Below, piece by piece: positions 25,683-32,691 of a stretch of DNA of 64,000 bases. The notes under the pieces are model-generated. The model did not search any database. It was not told where the DNA came from and saw only the letters and a program-made list of their open reading frames with translations. The stretch covers positions 41,824 through 105,823 of the forward strand of contig JAGASM010000003.1 in NCBI GenBank assembly GCA_017621735.1. The letters run 5' to 3'. This DNA is from Clostridia bacterium. GTDB taxonomy: Bacteria > Bacillota > Clostridia > Christensenellales > Borkfalkiaceae. A program made the translations under genes and the position numbers. The number at the start of each line of letters is the position of its first letter. Position 1 is the first letter of the stretch.

Positions 25683-26035
25683 CGCCCTATGAGTGGGGTG
25701 TTTGCGGTTAAGCCTTCCCCGTGTGAGGGGAATCCGCACCCTATGAGCGGGGAATGCTCGTTGTGTTTTTCCGTGCGAAAGAAACCGCGCGCCCTACGAG
25801 CGGGGAATGCTCGTTGTGTTTTTCCGTGTGAGGGGAATTCGCGCGCCCCTATAACGAGGTGTTTGCGGTTAAGTCTTCCCCGTGTGAGGGGAAACCGTGC
25901 GCCCTACGAGCGGGGCGTTTGCGGTTATGTCTTCCCCGTGTGAGGGGAAACCGTGCGCCCTACGAGCGGGGCGTTTGCGGTTATGTCTTCCCCGTGTGAG
26001 GGGAAACCGTGCGCCCTACGAGCGGGGCGTTGTTT
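25683..26035. repeat. About 56-bp tandem repeat, six to seven copies
   Basis: The palindromic core ttccccgtgtgagggga recurs at about 25715, 25819, 25876, 25932 and 25988, with a degenerate copy near 25768. The last three units are 56 bp apart and nearly identical. The sequence between cores (gccctacgagcggggcgttt) is the same each time. There is no gene from 25517 to 26120. Confidence 0.9.
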
Positions 26036-26093
26036 TGATAAGAAAGCGAGGGCGGGCGTTGCCGTTGAGCGTCCGCCGTAAACGCCTTTTTTC

Positions 26094-26118
26094 TAAAAGG
26101 AGAACCCCTTCCTTTTTT
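26094..26118 (-). terminator. Probable alaS terminator
   Basis: aaaagga and tcctttt arms around a C-rich loop lie directly after the alaS stop on the minus strand. The stem is short. Confidence 0.5.
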
Positions 26119-26120
26119 GG

Positions 26121-27932
26121 TTATTCCAAAACCGCCTTAATGCGGCGGACGCCCGCAGACGAACTTTGCTCTTTTGCGATGCGGAATTTTCCAAGCACCC
26201 CCGTGCGTTCGACGTGAGGTCCCCCGCACATTTCTTTGCTAAATTCGCCGATGGAATACGTTTTGACGACGTCGCCGTACTTATTGTCGAACACGCCGAC
26301 AAACTTTTGCGCGCGCGCCTCGTCCAAACTCATCTCTTTCATTACGACGGGAATGTTTTCCTCGATCTTTTCGTTGACGAGCGCTTCTACCGCCTTGATC
26401 TCCTCCGCCGTCATAGGACGGGGGAAGTTGAAGTCGAAGCGCATTCTTTCGTCGTTGATATTGCTCCCCTTTTGATTGACGTCGGGGGAAAGCACCGTCT
26501 TGAGCGCCGCATTCAAAAGGTGGGTTGCCGTGTGGTATTTGACCGCCATATCCGAATGGCTTTCCAACCCGCCCTTTGCCGCGCCCGCTTGCGCCTTGCT
26601 CTTTTCTTGATGCTCCTTAAACGCCGCGTCAAACCCGACCTTGTCTACCGTATACCCTTGCTCTTGCGCGAGTTCTTCCGTCAGTTCAAGGGGGAATCCG
26701 TACGTGTCGTACAAACGGAACGCCTGCTTGCCGCCGATGACCGTTTCGGGCACGTAAGCGGGGTTGTTCTTTGCCATGAATTCGTTTTTGCGCACGATCC
26801 CGTTGACGCACTTTTCAAACTCTTTCATGCCTTGTGCGAGCATCGTTTCAAACCGCGCGACTTCCTTTTTGATTTCGTCGAGAATGTATCCTTCCTTTTC
26901 CTTTAAGAAGGGGTACGCTTCGTCGTATACTTGATTGATGAAAAGGCTTGCGCTTTCGCACATTGCCGTTTCCGCCGAAACGCCGATGGAACGCGCGTAG
27001 CGAATGGCACGGCGCATCAAGCGGCGCAAAATGTAACCCGCGCCCGTGTTGGACGGCAAAATTCCGTTTTGATCGCCGATGAGCATGACCGTCGTGCGCG
27101 TATGATCGGCGATGATGCGCATCGCCTTTCTCGCCTTTTCGTCCTCGTCGTAATTTGCGCCCGAAAGCTGTTGCAGCATTTCGATGACGGGGAGGAACAA
27201 GTCCGTCTTATATCCGTCCGTAAGCCCGTTGAGGAACAACAGCATTCGATCGAGCCCGAATCCCGTGTCGACGTTTTTATTTTCAAGCGGTTCGTATCCC
27301 GTTTGCGTCTTGCGGTACTGCATATAGACGTCGTTTCCGATTTCGACGTAACCGTCGGGGAACGTCTTGGGCGAAGCCCCCTCTTTTACGGGATAAAACC
27401 ATTCGTTGTCCGGTCCGCAAGGGGTGCCGACCGTCCCTTCGAGTTCCCACCAGTTATCCGTCTTGGGAAGGAAGAAAATGCGGTCGTCGGAAATCCCCAA
27501 CCCGCGCAAAAGCGCCGCCGTTTCTTCATCGCGCGGAGCGCTCTCGTTCCCCTCGAATACGGTGGAGCAAATTTTTGCGGGATCGAGCCCAAACACTTTC
27601 GTGAGCAGTTCGTACGTCCACGCCGTTTTCTCCCCTTTGAAATAGTCGCCGAGCGACCAGTTGCCCATCATCTCGAAGAAGGTGAAGTGGGACGCGTCGC
27701 CGACCGATTCGATATCGACGGTACGCACGCATCCTTGCACGTTGCAAAGACGGGTGCCCGCGGGATGTTGTTTGCCGAGCAAATAGGGCATGAGCGGTTG
27801 CATTCCCGCCACGTTGAACATAACGCCCGTGCTGCCGTCCCCGATGAGGGAAACGGCGCCGATGTCGACGTGTCCCTTTTCTTTATAAAAATTCAACCAG
27901 TTGTTTCTCAGTTGCTTTGACGTAATAGCCAT
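26121..27932 (-). CDS. alaS: Alanyl-tRNA synthetase, short form without C-Ala domain
   Basis: A 603-residue AlaRS, about 270 residues shorter than the usual form. Present are the class II catalytic core (motif around FFEMMGNWSLGDYFK, then DTGFGLDRMLLFLNG), the tRNA recognition helices, and the editing domain with both zinc/catalytic elements (HTATH near residue 480 and CGGPHVERTG near 570). The coiled-coil/DHHA1 C-Ala region normally responsible for dimerisation and elbow contact is absent; the frame ends naturally after IKAVLE. Similar short AlaRS forms are known in some bacteria, so this is likely functional, probably as a monomer. Confidence 0.93.
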   Translation of the reverse strand: MAITSKQLRNNWLNFYKEKGHVDIGAVSLIGDGSTGVMFNVAGMQPLMPYLLGKQHPAGTRLCNVQGCVRTVDIESVGDASHFTFFEMMGNWSLGDYFKGEKTAWTYELLTKVFGLDPAKICSTVFEGNESAPRDEETAALLRGLGISDDRIFFLPKTDNWWELEGTVGTPCGPDNEWFYPVKEGASPKTFPDGYVEIGNDVYMQYRKTQTGYEPLENKNVDTGFGLDRMLLFLNGLTDGYKTDLFLPVIEMLQQLSGANYDEDEKARKAMRIIADHTRTTVMLIGDQNGILPSNTGAGYILRRLMRRAIRYARSIGVSAETAMCESASLFINQVYDEAYPFLKEKEGYILDEIKKEVARFETMLAQGMKEFEKCVNGIVRKNEFMAKNNPAYVPETVIGGKQAFRLYDTYGFPLELTEELAQEQGYTVDKVGFDAAFKEHQEKSKAQAGAAKGGLESHSDMAVKYHTATHLLNAALKTVLSPDVNQKGSNINDERMRFDFNFPRPMTAEEIKAVEALVNEKIEENIPVVMKEMSLDEARAQKFVGVFDNKYGDVVKTYSIGEFSKEMCGGPHVERTGVLGKFRIAKEQSSSAGVRRIKAVLE

Positions 27933-27999
27933 ACTTTTTTTCTCCCAAATTCTTTGAATTTGCGTTTTTTTACAATTTTAGCGGGGTTTTTTGCAGTTG

Positions 28000-29388
28000 T
28001 CAACCGTTTTTGACGAGCGAATATCCCTCTTTGGAGTCTTTCACCGTATATCCCATTTGTTTTAAGACTTCGCGCAATTCGTCCGAACGCGCCCAGTTCT
28101 TCTCTTCCCTTGCGCGCTTGCGCTCTTCCGCAACCGCGAGGACGTCTGCTGGGATTTCTTCCTTCTTTTGATACTTTTCAAGGTATTCCGCCGCCGACTT
28201 TTTGAACAGTCCGAGGAGGGAATACGTCGCCTTGATCTGGTTGGTCATTCTGCGCGCCTTTTGATCGTTGGCGTCGAGAAGGCGTTTGACCTCCTTGAAA
28301 TATCCGAACAGATCGGCGAGCGCCCGCGCCGAGTTAAAGTCGTCGCTCATGGCGCGGTCGAACGCTTGGTCGATTTCCTCTTCCAGCCCCGTTTCGTCGG
28401 GGAATTTTTCTTCCGCCGCCTTGATGAGCGCATAAAAACGGGTGAGGTGTTCTTCCGCATCCGGGAAAAGGTTGTCCGTTACGTTGATGTCGTTTTTATA
28501 ATTGGTAGAAAGGAGCGCAAACTTGATGGCGTCGGGAGAATAGCGGGCGAGGAGGTCTTCTAAAAGAAGACTGTTGCCGAGCGATTTGCTCATTTTTTGT
28601 CCGTTGACTTTGATGAGCCCGTTGTGCGTCCAGTATTTGACGAACCGTTTTCCCGTGAGTGCTTCCGTCTGCGCAATTTCGTTTTCGTGGTGGGGGAAGA
28701 TAAGATCCCGACCGCCGCCGTGAATGTCGATTTGATCGCCGAACGCGGCGCGGTTCATCGCCGAGCACTCGATGTGCCAACCGGGACGCCCCTTTCCCCA
28801 AGGGGAATCCCAACTGATCTCCCCTTCTTTCGCGCTCTTCCAAAGCGCGAAGTCGTAGGCGTTCTTTTTGCTTTCGTCGTTTTCGACGCGCACTCCGTCG
28901 AGCGCCTCGTCCGTGCTTCTGCCCGAAAGTTGTCCGTATGCGGGGAAGGACGCAACGTCAAAGTAAACGTCCCCGTTGTCCGCCGCGTAAGCGTGTCCCT
29001 TTTCGATGAGGGCTTGCACGAACTCGATGATGTTTTGCACGTTACACGTCGCTTTCAGCCACAAGGTGGGATCGTCCACCTCGAACGCGCGCATGACGGT
29101 ATCGATTTTTTCGATCATCATTTCCGCATACTTGTCCGCAGGGATGCCCGTTTCGTGGGAACGGGCGATGATCTTGTCGTCCACGTCCGTATAGTTGCGG
29201 GCGTAGGTAACATCGTAGCCTTGTTTTTCTAAAAACTTACGGAAAATATCGTAGATGAGCGCTTGGAATCCGTGCCCGATATGCGCTTCGCCCGATACGG
29301 TGATTCCGCACGCGTACATTTTAACCTTTCCCTCTTCGAGGGGAATAAACGTTTCTTTCTTTCTGGTAAGCGAATTATAAAGTTTCAT
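28000..29388 (-). CDS. cysS: Cysteinyl-tRNA synthetase
   Basis: A 462-residue class I synthetase. It shows the N-terminal zinc-ligand region [14 protein letters not shown] motif EAHIGHG, the central GWHIECSAM and [15 protein letters not shown] stretches, and KMSKS near residue 267. The C-terminal anticodon domain is complete. The start at 29388 ([10 protein letters not shown]) matches the family; its first 14 bp overlap the end of cysE, so translation is probably coupled. The operon is under a cysteine T-box. Confidence 0.97.
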   Translation of the reverse strand: MKLYNSLTRKKETFIPLEEGKVKMYACGITVSGEAHIGHGFQALIYDIFRKFLEKQGYDVTYARNYTDVDDKIIARSHETGIPADKYAEMMIEKIDTVMRAFEVDDPTLWLKATCNVQNIIEFVQALIEKGHAYAADNGDVYFDVASFPAYGQLSGRSTDEALDGVRVENDESKKNAYDFALWKSAKEGEISWDSPWGKGRPGWHIECSAMNRAAFGDQIDIHGGGRDLIFPHHENEIAQTEALTGKRFVKYWTHNGLIKVNGQKMSKSLGNSLLLEDLLARYSPDAIKFALLSTNYKNDINVTDNLFPDAEEHLTRFYALIKAAEEKFPDETGLEEEIDQAFDRAMSDDFNSARALADLFGYFKEVKRLLDANDQKARRMTNQIKATYSLLGLFKKSAAEYLEKYQKKEEIPADVLAVAEERKRAREEKNWARSDELREVLKQMGYTVKDSKEGYSLVKNG

Positions 29389-30040
29389 CTTTGTTCTCCT
29401 TTTCCTCCGCGCCTTGACGGGATATTTGTTCTTCCAGCGCCGCAATGCGTTCGCGCAACGCGGTAATTTCTTTCATGACGGGATCTTCCTTTTCGGGAAT
29501 GAGGTCGGGCATCGCCTTTTCGCCGTTGATGCGCACGATGCGTCCGGGCACGCCGACGACGGTCGCGTAAGGCGGAACTTCCCGCAAAACGACCGCGCCC
29601 GCACCGATGCGCGCGCCTTCTCCCACCGTAAACCCGCCGAGCACCTTTGCCCCGCACGAGATGGTAACGTTTTTCTGAATGGTAGGGTGTCGTTTGCCCG
29701 TTTCTTTGCCCGTTCCGCCGAGCGTCGCTCCTTGGTAGATGACGACGCCCTCTTCAATTTCCGCCGTTTCGCCGATCACCACTCCCGCGCCGTGGTCGAT
29801 AAAGACGCCGGGGGCGATTTTGGCGGCGGGGTGAATTTCGATCCCCGTCAAAAACTTGGCGAACTGCGAGGTAATGCGCGCAAGAAGGCGCAAGCGGATT
29901 CGGTATAAAAAGTTTGCCCATCTATGCCACGAAAGCGCCTTTACCCCCGAATAGGTGAGCCATATTTCAAATTTGTTGCGCGCGGCGGGATCGTTTCGTT
30001 TTGCCGCGGCGATATCCTTGCGGAGCCTTGAAAAAAACAT
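29375..30040 (-). CDS. cysE: Serine O-acetyltransferase
   Basis: A 221-residue left-handed beta-helix acyltransferase. It makes O-acetylserine from serine and acetyl-CoA, the first step of cysteine synthesis. The hexapeptide-repeat region shows the typical EIHPAAKIAPGVFIDHGAGV, GETAEIEEGVVIYQGATLGG and GAKVLGG sequences. The C-terminus carries a predicted coiled coil (ITALRERIAALEEQI) in place of the usual short tail. The start at 30040 follows AGGAGG. It is co-transcribed with cysS from the T-box leader. Confidence 0.95.
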   Translation of the reverse strand: MFFSRLRKDIAAAKRNDPAARNKFEIWLTYSGVKALSWHRWANFLYRIRLRLLARITSQFAKFLTGIEIHPAAKIAPGVFIDHGAGVVIGETAEIEEGVVIYQGATLGGTGKETGKRHPTIQKNVTISCGAKVLGGFTVGEGARIGAGAVVLREVPPYATVVGVPGRIVRINGEKAMPDLIPEKEDPVMKEITALRERIAALEEQISRQGAEEKENKDETL

Positions 30041-30069
30041 CGTTCCTCCTTTTGGCGTTTGTCGTTTTT

Positions 30070-30310
30070 TGTCGAAAAAAAGAAAAAAGACGCCTCGTCG
30101 ATAAAGGCATCTTTCACGCTGTTCCACTTTACTTTAGGATTACTCCCCTCGTTTGCCCGATAACGGCGGGCGCCGCGGAAATTACTCCGACCTCAAACGA
30201 GGAAAACGCACTTTCCCCTTGCGCCCTACGCGGAAAACTTTCAGCCTGTGATTTTCCTCTCTTTTGCGTGGCGGAAAAGGGTACTCTTTCTCCCTCTCGG
30301 CATCTTTTGT
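30070..30310 (-). ncRNA. T-box leader, cysteine-specific
   Basis: Reading the minus strand, the leader shows Stem I elements (gagggagaaagagta, aggctgaaagttttcc), the T-box sequence aaagtggaacagcgtg at 30115-30130, and a terminator (agatgcc with ggcgtct, then TTTTTT) at about 30082-30112. A TGC triplet in the region expected for the specifier (gaaagtgcg) reads as Cys. It would let transcription continue into cysE-cysS when uncharged tRNA-Cys accumulates. Confidence 0.85.
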
Positions 30311-30318
30311 ATACAAAT

Positions 30319-30348
30319 ATATTACCATAGACGGATTTTCTCCGTCAA
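30319..30348 (-). promoter_or_regulatory. Promoter of the cysE-cysS T-box operon
   Basis: On the minus strand TTGACG (30343-30348), 18 bp, TAATAT (30319-30324). Confidence 0.75.
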
Positions 30349-30455
30349 GCAATTTTACTGTTTTTTGAAAAAGGCGCGCACCTCAAACGGGTTTCGTGCG
30401 AATTTCGCGCGGTTTTCGCCGCAAACTTTTATCCCTTTGCGCAAAAAACGTTAAG

Positions 30456-30745
30456 CAAAATCGGTCGGCGCACGCCGCCTTATCGTCCATGCGCCGTTTA
30501 AGCCGTTCTTTTTCGTCGAAGTCGGTCGGCGACTCTTGCCGTTTGATCGGCAAACTCGGTCGGCGCACGTCGCCTTATCGCCCATGCGCCGTTTAAGCCG
30601 CTCTTTTTCGTCGAAGTCGGTCGGCGACTCTTGCCGTTTGATCGGCAATCTCGGTCGGCGCACGTCGCCTTATCGCCCATGCGCCGTTTAAGCCGTTCTT
30701 TTTAGTCGAAGTCGGTCGGCGCATCTTGCCGTTTGATCGGCAAAC
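30456..30745. repeat. 95-bp tandem repeat that copies the 3' end of the adjacent gene
   Basis: gaagtcggtcggc recurs at 30518, 30613 and 30708, exactly 95 bp apart. The last copy overlaps the end of the gene at 30702-31346; earlier copies still encode versions of its tail (LPIKRQ.SPTDFD). A small hairpin (ttgccg-atcaaa-cggcaa) lies in each unit. 30349-30455 shows nothing else. Confidence 0.9.
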
Positions 30746-31346
30746 TCTTTATGCCGTATTCTTGCAAGCACTTATCGCGCATTTCCTCGTTGAAGATACG
30801 CTGTTCGAGAAGATACCCCACGACGACGTCGCGAATGCTGTCCTGTTGCAAGGTAAATCCGCACGTTGCAAGCAAGTTGTTTGCATCCGAAACGCTCAAC
30901 CGACACGTGAGCGCAAGCGCCAAAACGGTGTTCTTTTCGGGATATACTTTCCCTTTTGCGATCAGCGTCCAAAACCGCGGTTCGACGGTGAGTTTTTCGC
31001 CTGCGCTTTCCACCGTTTCGTCCACGTGAGAAAGCACCGTGGGCAAAATTTTAGAAAAGGTGTTTTTGTCCTTTAAGTCGTGAAATTTATCGCGCAACGA
31101 ACGGAAACAAAAACTGAACGTAAAATCGGTATCTTCCGACTCTTCTTTCAGCGTTTGAAGGATTTCGGCGGCGTTTTCTTGATGGCAAATGCGCATAAGA
31201 CGGGAATCGCGGCGAGAAATGTTCCCGTCCTTTCCCACAACGAGCAGTTCGGGCATTTTATACCCTTCGATTGCGGAAATACGAACGTAATCGGAATAGT
31301 TCGCGCAAAAATATTCGTCAAGTGCGAGAATGTAATTATCTTTCAT
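30702..31346 (-). CDS. Hypothetical protein with HTH-like C-terminal domain
   Basis: A 214-residue cytoplasmic protein of unknown function. Residues 95-200 resemble the small helical domain found at the C-terminus of some Firmicutes macro-domain and regulatory proteins: a FWTLIAKGKVYPEKNTVLAL stretch, then SVSDANNLLATCGFTLQQ and DVVVGYLLEQRIFNEEM. This is recalled from family patterns and should be treated as tentative. The last ten residues (KRQDAPTDFD) lie inside the tandem repeat. There is no Shine-Dalgarno; an extended -10 box ends 6 nt before the ATG. Confidence 0.65.
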   Translation of the reverse strand: MKDNYILALDEYFCANYSDYVRISAIEGYKMPELLVVGKDGNISRRDSRLMRICHQENAAEILQTLKEESEDTDFTFSFCFRSLRDKFHDLKDKNTFSKILPTVLSHVDETVESAGEKLTVEPRFWTLIAKGKVYPEKNTVLALALTCRLSVSDANNLLATCGFTLQQDSIRDVVVGYLLEQRIFNEEMRDKCLQEYGIKSLPIKRQDAPTDFD

Positions 31347-31352
31347 GCCAAA

Positions 31353-31361
31353 ATTTTACCA
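31353..31361 (-). promoter_or_regulatory. Extended -10 promoter, predicted leaderless mRNA
   Basis: On the minus strand TGG-TAAAAT with the -10 at 31353-31358, then 6 nt and the ATG at 31346. The -35 is weak. Confidence 0.65.
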
Positions 31362-31547
31362 TATTTCGGCGAAAAAAAGCAAGCAAAAAGCCCGCTGTTG
31401 TGCACTTTCTTCTAATTTTCATTTGCGCTTGCCGTTGTCCTTTGAAACGCCCCGTTTGCGTTTTGAAAAAAACGAACAGTTTTTTTCTCCTCTTTTTTTG
31501 CAAAACTCCGAATTTTCAGGTTTTTTCTATCAATTTCATTAATTTGC

Positions 31548-31576
31548 TTGCATTTTTTTTCAAACGGTGTTAAAAT
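31548..31576 (+). promoter_or_regulatory. Promoter of the DeoR-family regulator gene
   Basis: TTGCAT (31548-31553), 17 bp, TAAAAT (31571-31576) with an upstream TGT. Confidence 0.75.
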
Positions 31577-31581
31577 TTTAC

Positions 31582-31611
31582 ATGAAAAAGAATGGAGGAG
31601 CGGTTTTATGA
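31582..31611 (+). CDS. Possible leader peptide overlapping the regulator start
   Basis: Nine codons (MKKNGGAVL) and TGA. The ATG is 5 nt after the -10 box, so it would be read from the very 5' end of the mRNA. The TGA overlaps the regulator ATG in ATGA, allowing translational coupling. It contains the regulator's Shine-Dalgarno (ggagga). Too short to be certain. Confidence 0.35.
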   Translation: MKKNGGAVL

Positions 31612-32366
31612 AACGGGACAGAATTGAAGAAATTGCCGAACTTTTAGACAAGCGCGGGAAACTTACCCTGGAACAGTTGGAAGTGTTTTTTCCCAACGTT
31701 TCGCAAATGACGCTTCGGCGTGATCTTTTGCAACTTGAACAGTCGGGAAAAATCATCCGCGTACGCGGAGGAGCCATGTCCGTCAAAGAAGTACAAAAGG
31801 TATCGGGCGAGCCTTACACCAAAAAAACCGCCATTCACACGGACGAAAAAATTAAAATCGCGCAAAAGGCTGCGGCGCTCATCGACGAAGGTTGTTCTAT
31901 GTTTATGGACGGCGGAACGACGGCGATGTATCTCGCCAAAGAAATGCCCGATTTTAACGTAAACGTCTTTACCAACGGGCTTGCCGTTGCCATTGAACTT
32001 TCTAACAAGAAAAACCTCAACGTCATCGTGCTCGGCGGACAGGTAATGAAAGACAACCTTTCCACCGCATCCCCCGTTGCAAAACAGTATTTTGCGGATA
32101 CGAACTTTGAACTTGCCGTTATTTCCGCCTCCGCGTTTACCCCCGAAAACGGGTTTTCTTGCGGATCGCAGGTAGAGGCGGATCTCCTTCGCCTTGTCCG
32201 TAAAAAGGCAAAATCCCTTTACATGATGCTGGACAGTTCCAAAATCGGCAAAATTATGCCTTACACCTTCGCGCACGTGGAGGATATCGACGTTTTGATT
32301 ACCGACGACAACTTCCCGCCCGAATTAAAACGGTTGTTTACTTCGAAAGATATCGTCGTTATGTGA
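31608..32366 (+). CDS. DeoR-family transcriptional regulator
   Basis: A 252-residue regulator. Residues 1-57 are the DeoR winged helix (RIEEIAELLDKRGKLTLEQL, then QMTLRRDLLQLEQSGKIIRV). The rest is the DeoR C-terminal sensor domain with the phosphosugar-binding-type MDGGTTAMYLAKEM and LVRKKAKSLYMMLDSSKIG. Such proteins sense a phosphorylated sugar metabolite and usually repress carbohydrate genes. No target genes adjoin it; hppA downstream has its own promoter and two terminators lie between, so it probably acts elsewhere. The start at 31608 has GGAGG. Confidence 0.92.
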   Translation: MKRDRIEEIAELLDKRGKLTLEQLEVFFPNVSQMTLRRDLLQLEQSGKIIRVRGGAMSVKEVQKVSGEPYTKKTAIHTDEKIKIAQKAAALIDEGCSMFMDGGTTAMYLAKEMPDFNVNVFTNGLAVAIELSNKKNLNVIVLGGQVMKDNLSTASPVAKQYFADTNFELAVISASAFTPENGFSCGSQVEADLLRLVRKKAKSLYMMLDSSKIGKIMPYTFAHVEDIDVLITDDNFPPELKRLFTSKDIVVM

Positions 32367-32370
32367 TTTT

Positions 32371-32402
32371 TTCCGCTCCCCTTTAGGGAGCGGAGTTTTT
32401 TT
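32371..32402 (+). terminator. Terminator of the DeoR regulator gene
   Basis: ccgctccc-ctttag-ggagcgg followed by seven T. Confidence 0.9.
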
Positions 32403-32487
32403 GCCCTTTGGGAAAGCGGAGTTAGATGGCAAGCGTTACGCACCTCACCCCGTACGCCCCGCCTCTTTTGCGGCACGCACGTCGTTA

Positions 32488-32520
32488 TTCCGCTCCCTTT
32501 GGGGGGCGGAATTTTTTTTC
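32488..32520 (+). terminator. Second, related terminator
   Basis: ccgctcccttt-ggggggcgg followed by a T run. It closely resembles the terminator 118 bp upstream and looks like a duplicated copy. The sequence between the two holds no gene. Confidence 0.75.
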
Positions 32521-32606
32521 TTTTGGAAAAACGGGGATCGTTATAAACGCAATGCTTTTTTGTGTAAAAAATTACCGGTTTTTCCATAAAAATATAAAAA
32601 AGCCTA

Positions 32607-32635
32607 TGGACAACGTCCGTTTTCCGTGCTATAAT
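32607..32635 (+). promoter_or_regulatory. Promoter of hppA
   Basis: TGGACA (32607-32612), 17 bp, TATAAT (32630-32635) with an upstream TGC. A GC-rich cgcgcacgcacgcgcg tract lies in the leader. Confidence 0.75.
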
Positions 32636-32691
32636 CGTTACATATCTATAATATGCGCGCACGCACGCGCGTTGCGCGTAAAGGAGAACGT

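Noticed and set aside
25683..26035. Type I-E-like CRISPR array
   Set aside because: The core looks like a CRISPR repeat, but the sequences between cores are identical copies and no cas gene is near.
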